The notes below the pieces were generated by a model. That model was not told the origin of the DNA, did no database searches, and saw only the letters and a list, made by a program, of their open reading frames with translations. This document shows positions 11,517-24,400 of a stretch of DNA of 64,000 nt, one piece after another; position 1 is the first letter of the stretch, and each line of letters opens with the position of its first letter. The DNA lies in assembly GCF_000165395.2 (NCBI RefSeq), contig NW_026261571.1, positions 1,326,501 through 1,390,500 of the forward strand, given 5' to 3'. The translations under genes were made by a program, and so were the position numbers. Origin of the DNA: Babesia bovis T2Bo. Lineage: Eukaryota; Apicomplexa; Aconoidasida; Piroplasmida; Babesiidae.

Positions 11517-12926
11517 CTACACATCTATATTTACGCTAAGTCCTAGGTTCCCTGGAAGTACGCCGCATGTAAAGCCATAAGGTCCTAGTAGTCGTGAGCT
11601 CTCGTCTGGCACACAACTAATCTGAACGTTACCTTTACCCCTGATACAAATTTAGACTTAACATTGGTGAATTTACCTTTGATAGGAACCAGTAACGTTT
11701 AAATTAGTGTTTGGCATTCGGTATGAAAATCCATAGCTGATAGGTGAATAATTTTGCGATTGCATACCAAGTTGTTTTTGGCAAATATCAATTTGTTGTT
11801 GTTGCGATGATATCACCTTCATCAGGTTGTCCTTTTTCGTAGTAACAGCAAGTTGTTTCTGCAGAGATTCCTTGGCACACTGGTGAAGCTTGGACAGTAA
11901 CATTCTAAATTCCTCTACATCGTTATTAGCGTTCCAGTTAGATATCCGTTGTGAAAATTCATCGAGTAAATGTGGATCGACTTTCTCGTTAATCAATACG
12001 TTAATGGAATCTTTAAGTCGTGAGTCTGCGTTAGCTACATAACGAAGGAAATCCTTAATACTTTCCTTTCCTTTACGTAAGTGTTTGAAACATTTTGGTA
12101 CTATATTATTAGCAGTTAGATTGAATTCATTATGTAATCGTTTTATAAACTGCTCGTCAGTGAGTTGCAAAACAGAATCCTTGTTATTAGCGAACATTTT
12201 TGACACAAAGGATAACTTGTATGAATTCACTATATCCTTAAATTGTTTATGCATATAACTCTCCAATGACAATAATAATTTGACCAAATTGCTTAACCGC
12301 ACTTCTTGTTCTTCTTTGCTTACCCGATTGGTGCCTTTAAAGAAAAACCATGTATTATCTCCATGTATATTATTCATCGTTAAAGCTAAATATTTCCCAA
12401 CAGTAGCAATCATAGCGTTTTCTAACACAATAAGTGATATATTTATATCACTGATATGCACATCATTCATTCCTTCCTTATCATCACGTCCTAACACTGC
12501 ATTCTGCTGCAACAATGTTTCAAATGCCTTTAATAACAATCTACGTGCATCACGGCATCTGGAAGAATAATCATTTTGATCCAAAGTGATTAACTCTGAA
12601 CCGACCAATGAATCGAGCAAATCACCAATATATTCCAGTGATACTATCCGTTTGTGATCTGCGGTATTACTGTCATTCCTTCCTCGATGTGATTTTTGAA
12701 ACTCAGAATTTACAACGTGTGCCAAACTATATTGCAAATTATTTAGCTTTCTGTGGAAAGCAGGATGTACTACGCTGTCTACTTCTTGAAAGCCGCGTGA
12801 ATAATGACAATTTATGTTTACAGATCTACATTGCGATATACAAAACACTGTAAATATGGACATTAATGACAACAGAAAAATACACGGCGTTATAACGCGT
12901 TTATAAAGATCAAATACATAAACCAT
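11517..12926 (-). CDS. Signal-anchored or secreted protein of unknown function
   Basis: Two exons on the minus strand: 12926-11677 and 11640-11517. The 36-nt intron begins GTAAAT just where an unspliced frame would stop, and splicing adds 40 residues (beginning GKGNVQISCVPDESS and ending LSVNIDV); about 457 residues in total. A hydrophobic segment at residues 10-35 is a signal peptide or anchor. The rest is helical, with a possible coiled coil near residues 375-395 containing SSQQQQIDICQKQLG. No catalytic motif is seen and I cannot name the family. The extra exon has conserved-looking Cys, Gly and Pro residues, which supports the splice model. Confidence 0.7.
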
Positions 12927-13530
12927 AGTATTAGCACACCGGTGCGTGATATAACATCAAGCTAGTTATATAATAATAATAGACAATACTGAATCAGCTA
13001 GTGGAATATAGAACATAGTTAAATTTTTTATTTCTATTCCCGTTGTTGTCTCATTTTATGTTACGATCAGATTCCCCTCATGGTTATTAGTGGTGTGCCA
13101 TAAGTACTGGCGATATTAAAGCGGATAACGCTTATTAATCATTACACACACGGTAAAAGTCAACGTAACACACATATACACATCTATTTAGAGTATTAAA
13201 ACAAATTGTGAGATTATTTTTTCCAAGCAAAACTCTCGCTGATGTGCACCCGCACATGCACCCATATGATGCCTTTATTTCTAGACACTTCACGTTTACT
13301 TGTTTATATATTTTCATATTTCCGTCAATTAACGTTTCATAGAGTTAGCGTGATATTGGTATTTGAAATTACATCATAATTCTATGTTATCATATTGACT
13401 GGAGTGTTTGATCATTGTCTACCCTGTTTTCTCAATACTGAGTAGGCGTGTTCTTAAAAACTAGGTGTGTACTAAAATTCAACGTACACACCTTATAGGA
13501 CGATAATAGACGGACACGGGTGTTGACAAA
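12927..13530. other. Intergenic gap upstream of ATP4
   Basis: About 600 bp between divergent genes, so it probably carries promoters for both. No convincing gene. The minus-strand frame at 13135-13317 has low-complexity composition and no recognisable features. Confidence 0.5.
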
Positions 13531-16500
13531 ATGGCTAACACACCCGAGAAAGTTGACACAAGCAGGCAAAATGACGGTAAGCACTCTATTGAGATGAAAA
13601 ACGTCGGTGACGATGGCAATTCTACGCCAATTCCTCATCGTCGTTCTCAACAGTCGGTGCTTAACAGCATTGGCCGTGCCTTATCCAAGACTATTGTTGG
13701 TACATCCATTACCAGTTTTGCCGACAATGTCGAATCTGAAGTGGCAACTAGGTTGTCCAAGAACTTGATGAACGCTGAAGACTTCATTGAAGTTGCTCGT
13801 ATGCGTGACAGTTTGGCTGTTGAAAAGGCCAAGGTGAAGGCCCATGAAAAAAGCATTGCTGCTGGCAAATCACGTTATGCATCTGTTCCAGTGGAAGAGA
13901 TCATGGAAGAATTTGGTGTTCAAGATCTTTCTCAAGGTTTAACTGACGCCCAGTGTGAGCTGAACTGCGGTCTCTACGGTAAAAATGTGCTAGAGACTTG
14001 CCACAAGCCACCACTATGGCGCATTTACCTTGGTCAATTCTGCAATTTCGTTGTTTTGCTACTTATTGCTGCTGCTATTGGTAGTATGGCACTCGGTAAC
14101 ATTGTAGAAGGAGCTTTCATTATTGTCATTACCAACATCAACGCTGGTATGGCCACATACATGGAAAAGTCTGCTGCTGATGCTCTTGAGAAGCTTGCTG
14201 AAATTTCAGCCCCTACCACCACTGTTATTCGTAATGGTGAGGAAATTGAAATTGACTCTAAGGATGTTGTTTGTGGTGATATTGTTATCCTTAACATGGG
14301 TGACACTGTTCCCGCTGATGTTAGGATTGTTGAGGTTAAGGAGATCAAACTTAACGAGGCCCTTCTTACTGGTGAATCTGAACCGGTTAAGAAGCACTTG
14401 GTAGCTGATGATTTGAATGCTCCATTTGCTACCAACATGTGTTTCGCTTCTACATCTGTTGTATGTGGTTCCGCTAAGGGTATTGTTGTTACCACCGGTA
14501 TGCAAACCCAGGTGGGACACATTGCCACTCAACTGAAATCAGCTTTATCAGGTAGTGATGTGACTCCGCTGCAAAGCAGCCTTAACAGCCTTGGTGGTAT
14601 TATTGGTATCATTTCAATTTTCGTTTTGATTACCATTATTGTTGTTGCCATTGTTACCAAATATGAAGACCCAACCCGTCCAGACACAAACCGTGTATTG
14701 GCTATTGTCCTCCTCGCTGTTGGTTTCGCCGTTTCTGCTATTCCTGAAGGTTTGCCTATGGTTGTTACCATTTCCCTATCATTGGGTGCCAAGGATATGG
14801 CTGACCGCAATGCTAACATTAGGAAGCTTCCTGCTGTTGAGACATTGGGTTGCTGCTCCATTATTTGCAGTGACAAGACTGGTACTTTGACTGAGGGTAA
14901 GATGACTTCCATCTCTGCTATGATTTTCCACAATGAAGATGACGGTTGGAAGGCCTCTGAGCTTCAGTTCTACCCTACTATGGGTTTCAACCCATATGGT
15001 GGTGTCTTCAAACCTGAGCATCTCACAGATGATTTCAAGGCTGAACTCCAAAAGCAGACTCATGCTGCTGCCTCCTTTGACAATGTAACGAACAATGTCT
15101 GTGCTAAGGGCAACACTTCATCTGACTCCAAGCAAATCAGAGCCTGTATGCTTTCTGCTTACCTCAACTCTAACTCAACTCGCGTTGAGCAAGACGAGGC
15201 TTCAAAGGCTTGGGTTGCAATGGGTAACATGACTGAGTGTCCTATCATTGTAGCTTCTGCCAAATGTGGTATCGGTTCTACTATTAACAAATCTGATGCT
15301 ACCTATGACGATCACCCAATGCTCAAGGACCTTGAGGTGCCATTCAACTCTGGAAGAAAGATGATGGTTACGATTCACAAACTGAAGACTGAAAACATGT
15401 TCGGTGATTTGAATTTGACTAATGGTTTCAAGACCTACACCCATGTTGCTACCATTAAGGGTGCCCCTGATATGTTGTTCAAATACCGCATCGTTACTGT
15501 CAAGAGGAACGGTGAGGAATGCGTCATTGACTGGGCTTCGGGTGACATTGAGAACAACGAGACTCTGTTGAATGTTATGAAGAAGGCCAACAACGATTTG
15601 AGTAGCAGGGCTCTTAGGGTGTTGTTGGTTGGTATGTTCCCTCTTACCGCTGAAGACATCACTGCTCTGGAGGGTTGTGAGGACTCTGACAGTAGGCTCA
15701 ACTGGTTGTTGAATGGACATGAACATGGCTCATCACCCTTGGTTTTGCTTGGTTTCATTGGTAACCTTGATCCACCAAGATTCGGTGTTAAGGAAGCTGT
15801 TGCCACTTGTGGTAAGGCTGGTGTTCGTGTTGTTATGATTACTGGTGACCAGAAGCCCACCGCTACTGCCATTGGTAAGGACATTGGTTTGTTCAACCAG
15901 TTCGATTACCTTGGTGACGAAAACTCCGGTGTCATTGAGTGTAGCCAGATGCACATTAACAACGACCACTTCCGCGAGTATCTTCCCGACGGTGTCATTG
16001 ACTCCTTTACTTCGCGTGTCTCAGTGTTCTGCCGTGCTCAACCTGAGGACAAGGTTGTTATTGTCAAATCATTGAAGAGGCAGGGTTACCTGACTGCCAT
16101 GACTGGTGATGGTGTTAACGATGCTCCAGCTCTTAAGACTGCCGATATTGGTGTTGCTATGGGTATCAACGGTACTGATGTTGCCAAGGGTGCTGCTGAT
16201 ATGGTTCTTCTTGATGACAACTTCTGTACCATTGTTAACTCCATTGAGTCTGGTCGTACCATCTACGCCAACATCCAGAAGTTCGTTTCATTCTTACTGG
16301 GTACTAACATTGGTGAGATCTTCTACCTCACTACTGCTATTCTCATGAAGACTCTGCCACCAGTTGAGGCCCTGCAGATTCTGTTCTTGAACTTCGTTAC
16401 CGATGGTTGCCCTGCTGTAGCTCTTTCCCGTGAGCCACCAGAGGATGATGTGTTAACCACTAAACCTAGGGATCCTGGTCAGCCGATTATGACTCGCAAC

Positions 16501-17316
16501 TGGTGGTTATATGGTAATATCCCTCACACCATTTTCCAGGGTATCTTCGTCATTGGTAGCATTCTCACTGCTCTATACATTTCCACTGGTGTGATTTTCG
16601 TAAAGGATATTCACGAACAGTGCAAATATGTTGAGCTTGCAAATGGTGCTGGTACTAAGTATAGGTACACCTACTTCTGCAAGTCGTACGAATACCGTGT
16701 GGAATCTTCATATGTTGGATGGGTAACTAACATTGATTACTACGATCCAGAAGATAAGAAAATGAAAACGGTACTCGGTGCGGCGAAAGGAATGATTGAT
16801 ACTTTGAAGCCTAATAGCGAGGAGCTTATACCTCAGGTTAAAGATCGTCTTAAGGATTTAGCAGAAACAATTAAAAAGGGTGATTTCACAGATAAGGTGG
16901 AACTCGATGCCAATGGATGGATAAAGCCTAAGGACACTCAAGTTGTTTCAAACGGTAAAACGCCAATTGGAGCTGGTGAATATGGTTACTTCGATATTAC
17001 TGCTAGGAAAACAACTCAGGCACGTACAATGTCTTTCATCACCGCTGTATGGTGTGAAATGCTTCGTGCCTACACTGTACGTAGCTGGGACTACTTCTTC
17101 AACGTATTCAACCGTAATCCATGGATGCACATAGCTTGCGGTATTTCGGCTACTGCTACCTTCATTGCAACAATATTGCCAAACTTCAGCAAGATTATGC
17201 ATCTTGTATCCCTTGCTTGGTGGCAATACCTTATTGCCATTGGTTTTGCTATGATGACCCTCGTCCTTGACGAAGGTATTTCCAAGGTATTGTACTGGCG
17301 TTATGCCGAAAAGTAA
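13531..17316 (+). CDS. ATP4: P-type cation ATPase, ATP4 type (plasma-membrane Na+ efflux)
   Basis: Intronless, 1261 residues, the size of apicomplexan ATP4. Landmarks: a long N-terminal cytosolic region, the actuator motif TGES near residue 280, the M4 motif AIPEGLPMVVT near 403, the phosphorylation site CSDKTGTLTEGKM with the catalytic Asp near 448, the nucleotide-binding KGAPDMLFKY near 645, the hinge TGDGVNDAPALK near 858, and C-terminal membrane spans. In Plasmodium ATP4 exports Na+ with proton uptake and is the target of spiroindolones and other clinical leads (family knowledge). Codons are strongly biased (GGT, GCT, AAC, AAG), suggesting high expression. A segment around 16600-17000, predicted to be the M7-M8 extracellular loop, is less biased and looks lineage-specific. 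Confidence 0.93.
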   Translation: MANTPEKVDTSRQNDGKHSIEMKNVGDDGNSTPIPHRRSQQSVLNSIGRALSKTIVGTSITSFADNVESEVATRLSKNLMNAEDFIEVARMRDSLAVEKAKVKAHEKSIAAGKSRYASVPVEEIMEEFGVQDLSQGLTDAQCELNCGLYGKNVLETCHKPPLWRIYLGQFCNFVVLLLIAAAIGSMALGNIVEGAFIIVITNINAGMATYMEKSAADALEKLAEISAPTTTVIRNGEEIEIDSKDVVCGDIVILNMGDTVPADVRIVEVKEIKLNEALLTGESEPVKKHLVADDLNAPFATNMCFASTSVVCGSAKGIVVTTGMQTQVGHIATQLKSALSGSDVTPLQSSLNSLGGIIGIISIFVLITIIVVAIVTKYEDPTRPDTNRVLAIVLLAVGFAVSAIPEGLPMVVTISLSLGAKDMADRNANIRKLPAVETLGCCSIICSDKTGTLTEGKMTSISAMIFHNEDDGWKASELQFYPTMGFNPYGGVFKPEHLTDDFKAELQKQTHAAASFDNVTNNVCAKGNTSSDSKQIRACMLSAYLNSNSTRVEQDEASKAWVAMGNMTECPIIVASAKCGIGSTINKSDATYDDHPMLKDLEVPFNSGRKMMVTIHKLKTENMFGDLNLTNGFKTYTHVATIKGAPDMLFKYRIVTVKRNGEECVIDWASGDIENNETLLNVMKKANNDLSSRALRVLLVGMFPLTAEDITALEGCEDSDSRLNWLLNGHEHGSSPLVLLGFIGNLDPPRFGVKEAVATCGKAGVRVVMITGDQKPTATAIGKDIGLFNQFDYLGDENSGVIECSQMHINNDHFREYLPDGVIDSFTSRVSVFCRAQPEDKVVIVKSLKRQGYLTAMTGDGVNDAPALKTADIGVAMGINGTDVAKGAADMVLLDDNFCTIVNSIESGRTIYANIQKFVSFLLGTNIGEIFYLTTAILMKTLPPVEALQILFLNFVTDGCPAVALSREPPEDDVLTTKPRDPGQPIMTRNWWLYGNIPHTIFQGIFVIGSILTALYISTGVIFVKDIHEQCKYVELANGAGTKYRYTYFCKSYEYRVESSYVGWVTNIDYYDPEDKKMKTVLGAAKGMIDTLKPNSEELIPQVKDRLKDLAETIKKGDFTDKVELDANGWIKPKDTQVVSNGKTPIGAGEYGYFDITARKTTQARTMSFITAVWCEMLRAYTVRSWDYFFNVFNRNPWMHIACGISATATFIATILPNFSKIMHLVSLAWWQYLIAIGFAMMTLVLDEGISKVLYWRYAEK

Positions 17317-17362
17317 ACACACTATTATTATAATTAATATGTTGAATAATTAGGTGCATTAA

Positions 17363-18600
<1,238 letters not shown>

Positions 18601-18826
18601 GTAATATCATTTAATTTGATGTTTATCTGTAATTCGGCCGTTGTTTGACTTCTCGTTGGTAACCAATATTTATTCAAAAAGGACGTTGTCTATTGACCAT
18701 GAAATGTATACATTTCTAAACGATGTTGTATAGCATTTTATAATTGAACGACAACATGTTTAACATTGTCTCAGCACTTACACACAGATGACAATTAGTA
18801 TTACGATAGTTTTTATTTTGGCAGTT

Positions 18827-21264
18827 TCAAGCCATGACTCTACGAAGCGACAGATCGCCACGTTCTTGAATAGTACCTCGTTTGATGAGAATGGCAAGTG
18901 CCCTGTATCAAAATGATTTGAACAATACACGACCTACTTTGAAATGTATTGAAGAGCAAATCCACGATTCTCTAGGTCGCGAATTAAGTATCGTCGGGAT
19001 AACCTATGTCCGTTTGGAAGACGGTGAAGTATGTAATCTTCCACTTGTTTAACCATTAGTTGCTCATGCTGGCTCATTACTTCAACTGCCAAGCTCTGTT
19101 TCATGGTCTCGCCAGTGGCAACCATGAACAACTCGATTGCCATTTGTATATGCTTTTCCGTTGATATGGGCGACAGCTCCATACGGGCAAAACTTTCAGC
19201 AATCCTAACCAATGACTCCAGTTGACGCAATGTTATTGGTATCTTTTTGGTAGCATTACGTTTGTCCTCACGGTATTCCCTACGCTTTTGTACATAAAAA
19301 TTACGAAGTGTATCTTTAGCGTCGCTGCTAAGCATAGGTGAAACGGCTTGCTTAGCATACTGAATCAACCTCCTGAGTTTCATCATTGGAATAGGGCAGA
19401 TTTCCGTCTGACTTTGATTGGCGTGAAGAGATAAAATGTGTTTGCATAATGTACTGTCCCTTCGTACATTCTCTTTATCACGTAATAGGAATATTAAATC
19501 AAAACGTGACAGAATAGTAGTCTTGAACTCATGCTGCTCGGAAGTGTCGGTATCGTCTGAATAAGAACCAAATGTTGGATTCGCTGCTGCTATTACAGCA
19601 CAACGAGTATTCAGCATAGTAGTAATACCGGCCTTAGATATTGATATAGTCTGTTGTTCCATAGCTTCGTGGATAGCAACAGCATCATCTTCACGCATTT
19701 TGTCGAATTCATCAATGCATACCACACCACCATCGGCCAGAACCATGGCACCGCCTTCTAACGAAAAAACGCCCATTTTGTCACGAACAACTGCAGCAGT
19801 TAAACCGGCTGCACTGCTACCTTTGCCTGATGTATATACCGATATTGGTGCAACGTGGTCAACAAACTTTAAAATTTGTGACTTGGCGACCGAAGGGTCA
19901 CCTAACATTAGAATGTTAATATCACCACGAACGCGGTTGTCCTTACCAACTTCCTTCCGACTACCACCAAACAATGCACAAGCAACTGCTTTTTTCACGT
20001 TTTCCATTCCATAGATTGCTGGTGCTATTGATCGGAATATCTTGTCGTGTATATCAGGTTGGGTAGCCAATAGCACCAAGTCATTAGTCTCTTCAAGGTC
20101 AAATGAAATCGCTTCTCCCTTGCCTTGAGTTAGCTTCTCTATACCTAGAACATGTAAATATGAACTGCCAATAGCAGTAGAATCATTTCCTCTAGCATTC
20201 ACATTGTAATTGGTCAAAACGCCATGAACCATAACACGGTCACCAGGAATCATCTTATCACAGAGATACCTTGTCACATTCAATTGTAAATGACGTGGCA
20301 TATCGCCAGTTGGCACATCCTCAGCCAATTCCTGAAGCTTTAATGTCTGGACGTCAACGAATTGGCACTCATTCGGGAGGACCACATAAGGGTTATGTGC
20401 ATTAAAACAACCAAGCTGGTTCTCCATGTTAGCAGTTTCACTACCAGTAGCTTTCAATGTGGCCGCATAACGACATGTACGAGGAATCTGAGGTTTAGAT
20501 ATCCAAAGTGGCACATCAAGCTTCATTTTGTGCTCACAGTAACGGCATTGAATAGTCATAATCTTCATTTTATGTTGAGGGCGGTACGCCTGAACTACAA
20601 TACCAGGTACGACTACGAAACGTTCTTGTTTTGCTGCCAATAAAGCCCTACAAAATCTTAATATCGAATTAAGAAACATTACCTAATGGGAGTAGGCCTG
20701 CAAAAGGTATTAAGTAGGTTAATCTGAATGAAATTAAATGACTCGTCCACTTCATCAAACTTGTGATGTAACTTGCAAACATCGAAACATGCCCTTTCAA
20801 TAGTAGATAAATATATCAAGGGTCTCTCAGTAAGTACCTAATACATATGACTATGAAATAGACAAACATACTCGTACTAAGTCACCAGCATAAGAAGCAG
20901 GAAGAGCATTAGCGAAATCGACTTCGGCTATCGCCCCTTCCTTATTATTCATCTGTAAATTCTTAAGACGATGAGCAATTGAATCTTCATCGCGATTAGG
21001 GTTGTGTTCGACGATATTCTGAAATTGGAATAGGTCATCCAGCTTAACCTCAAGCAAATACTGGTTATTCTTGATATTCTCCAATAACATACGCTTAAGC
21101 TTACCCTGCTGCATAGAATCGGCAGAGTATGAGTTCAAGAATATACTGAAATAGGTGTACACGTTCTGTAAACTAGGAAGGCTAGATGGAATATTCAACA
21201 CCTCGTCGGTGCCAGCAAGCCCACCATGGGAGCTATAGACAGCTCCTTCCTGTAAACCTAACAT
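18827..21264 (-). CDS. MCM5: DNA replication licensing factor MCM5
   Basis: Four exons: 21264-20872, 20837-20683, 20647-18938 and 18902-18827, with three introns of 34-35 nt; 777 residues. The final exon adds 24 residues ([15 protein letters not shown] onward) that complete the winged helix typical of MCM5 and would be lost in an unspliced reading. Visible motifs: a zinc-binding region with CRYCEHK, Walker [10 protein letters not shown], the MCM5-type [12 protein letters not shown], Walker [10 protein letters not shown], and the arginine finger SRFDLIF. FGGSRK and [14 protein letters not shown] also fit MCM5. It is one subunit of the MCM2-7 replicative helicase, loaded at origins and active in S phase. 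Confidence 0.92.
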
Positions 21265-21413
21265 TGTTTAAAAGTATATAATGCAATATAAAAACTGCGT
21301 GACGCGCTATAAATACCGCAGCACACTAATACTTACAACGCATAGCGCGCAACTGTTAATTATACTGTCTCACATCATTATTCTCTACATTCATAAAATA
21401 TTCGTTTTAATGG

Positions 21414-24400
21414 TCAATCTATTAGTTTTATTACACGACGCCGTAGAACTTCTAACCTCTCGCGAACCTTCCTGCAGTGGGTCATCAACGATTTGACACA
21501 CATCCATTGACCACGACGACGCCAATATAGAGTGACAGCCTTGGGTACCTTCAAATGACCTAGAGGTACCTCTATACCGCGACAACATGGACATGTCCAT
21601 GACAAGTTAGCATCTTTCACTGGCTCATCAAAACCAGTTGGCAGGCATTCAGCGTGCCAAATTTTAGTACATGAAGGTGAATCACACATGACAACCTCAC
21701 CTCCAGACAAACATACATGGCAAACATAGTCATGTACAGTATCGTTCTTAGCCATGAAACTCCTCAGAATACTATTAGCGACTTCCCTGGTTTTGATGCT
21801 AAATGTATCTTCACCTTGTTGATCACCGTAATCAGGCAAAGCTTCCATAACCGATTCCGCAATCTTCAACGCTGAATCTAATGCATCATTCCACTGCTCA
21901 TTGTCTCTCATTTCTTCAAGCGATGAAATTAACAAATCCAATGTTTCACGGTATTCACCGACAATTATAATCTCCTCACACATGAGATTGTATAGACGTT
22001 CCAGTATTGAAAACTCCGCATTGTATTGTTGTGACGATGCCTTGACCTCCGGGTTGTAGTCATCATCGCTTATACGTTCGTCGGTGCCATCAGTCAAATA
22101 ATACCCGAAAACGTCAGGAGATGGTAAGGGCACCGACACACCTAAATACTTCTCCCTCTTCCTGGGATCAAGCAAACCTTCCAAAGATGGTGATTCATGA
22201 GAAATGGGATACGGATATGGCTTTTTAAGGCCGAGATGAGCAACGTCCTCCGCCGCCCTGACACCAGTGTCATAAGCACCATCAACACACTGATAATAAC
22301 TGCTAGATAAATACTCGCCAGAAAATAAAACACGTGGGTCATCTACTGGGTAGGGACTCTTTAAGTGAATGATGTCGTCATCTACTGCATCGACGCCAGG
22401 GTACGAGTATGAACCCATTGAGTAAGGGTCACGATACCACCTAGTTACCATGGCGTCAACCGGATATGGCATATCATCTACGGCAATGCCAAAACTATTG
22501 CATAATACCTCTAAACATTGCCTTACAATCTCTGTATCGGTGAGTCCGTCCTTCCAAGTAGCACTGTAGGGGGGGAAGGAATGAGCCAAAATACAACCAG
22601 TCTTGCCGTATCTATCTAAATCCAAAAATTGAAATCGTGGATCCAAAGTATTCAGTTGTGATGATGTAGATTTCCAGAATATGTCATCGGGCTTGTATCT
22701 TAGAATAACTTTATTGTGGAAACCCATTTTATATCGTTGCAGAGCAGCACGCTTCAGTGGGTCCAATGGAGGGTTAAACAAAATTTGATTTGGATATTCC
22801 CTACGATCTTCATAGGGTGAAATCATGCTACTAGGAACGGTTACGATGACGTATTTTGAACGTATCGATTTAGAAGGTGCACTATTATTCCCAGATGACG
22901 TCACATGTACTGTAACGGGGTATTCGTGACCAGTGGTCACCTCAATTGTAGTGACATTAGATTTTAGATACACAAATGGCTCAACGCCTACGCTTATTTC
23001 ATTAAGCAACCAATCCCAGCCGTCAATAACTAATTTGTCATTATCACTGCTAGGGTCAAAGCGCTTCTTCTTTATGGTTGTGTTCTCGTTAAAGTTGCCA
23101 CTCACATACTCCACGTTGTAATCGTAATTGTTCTTTGTTAAATAGTTTCGTGAATCATCGAAGTCATTGTCTATATTAGGAAGACGACACATGGATATAC
23201 ATGTCTCACGCAGGTCGCTATTATAACCGGTACGGGATTGCAAAATTATGAATAACATATTCCACTCGTCTTCCGTTAAACTATTCGGTAGAATATTATT
23301 CTCCTTGAACACCTCAGAAATTGACTCAACATAAATATCCCATAATGATTTACGATAACCATCCGTATCTAACAGATAAGTTGTAGAATCACATGGTTTT
23401 TTTACGTTAATACGATTTGCGATATGATATGGTTCACGTTTCAAAATTCGCTCTAATAATGCTGAACCGCATAGGCGTTCGCTAGTATCTGATTCACTCT
23501 TCCCGGAGAGCAATTCCGTCGATGGGCGTTCCATGGATATACTAGATTGATTCACCGATGTATTGTTCTGGACAACTCCATGCTGGTTCTCCATCGTTGA
23601 GATTGCATTGTGCACATCATTGATGCAGTCCGGACTGATCTGTAATGTGGAGTCCATCGTCCTTTCATATTGTTCACTATTAGAGTTCCCTGACAATGTT
23701 GTATTGGCGCTTCTGTTATCAACCACATAATGGTTTGTAGGAGTGCATACAGATGCGTCACTATCACTCATCTTATTAACACTCTTGTTATTGATATCTC
23801 GAGGAATATTGTGTGAGTAGCTATACGATTCGTTATGCCAATTACCGTTATCAGCAGAGCTATTGTGTAACACATTACGGTATAATCCTTCACTTACATA
23901 CCATTCTTTTCTTAATTGGTTGTCAGGGTGGGCATCGACTACAGTGTTCTTCATATGCTTTTTCATCAGTGCAACCTTACGTGCGGCACGCATCCTAACC
24001 TTTTCAGCAATCATATTCGACTTCATGACACTATCTATTTTTATTTGCTTACCTTCAAAATCTCCCCATCTTGTATAAATGGTACTTTCCCAATTGGCAC
24101 CGCCAGCTACATCGGCAACGGTTGGGCGCAAAATGCTAGATAAACCAAGAAGTGACTTTATACTGCTTCGACGTGCACGCACATCCCTAGGAAAGTCAGA
24201 AGTTTCCTTCTTACCCTTCACCTGAATAGCGTTGCAACAGTGGAAATAGTTTGCACCAAGATCAATATTCACCTTAGGTAGATAAACACCGTCAACATAC
24301 TTCGGCGGGAAAGATGTGGTACAAGCTCGACCACCAATGCGATCACGACCTTCTAATACAACTACATTAATACCACATGACACCAGGTAGCTAGCGGCAG

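Noticed and set aside
13647..17322. Several long frames opposite or overlapping ATP4 (for example 14034-14528, 14529-14933 and 15202-15726 on the minus strand)
   Set aside because: They are by-products of the strongly biased codon use of ATP4. None has a family motif, and ATP4 is unmistakable.
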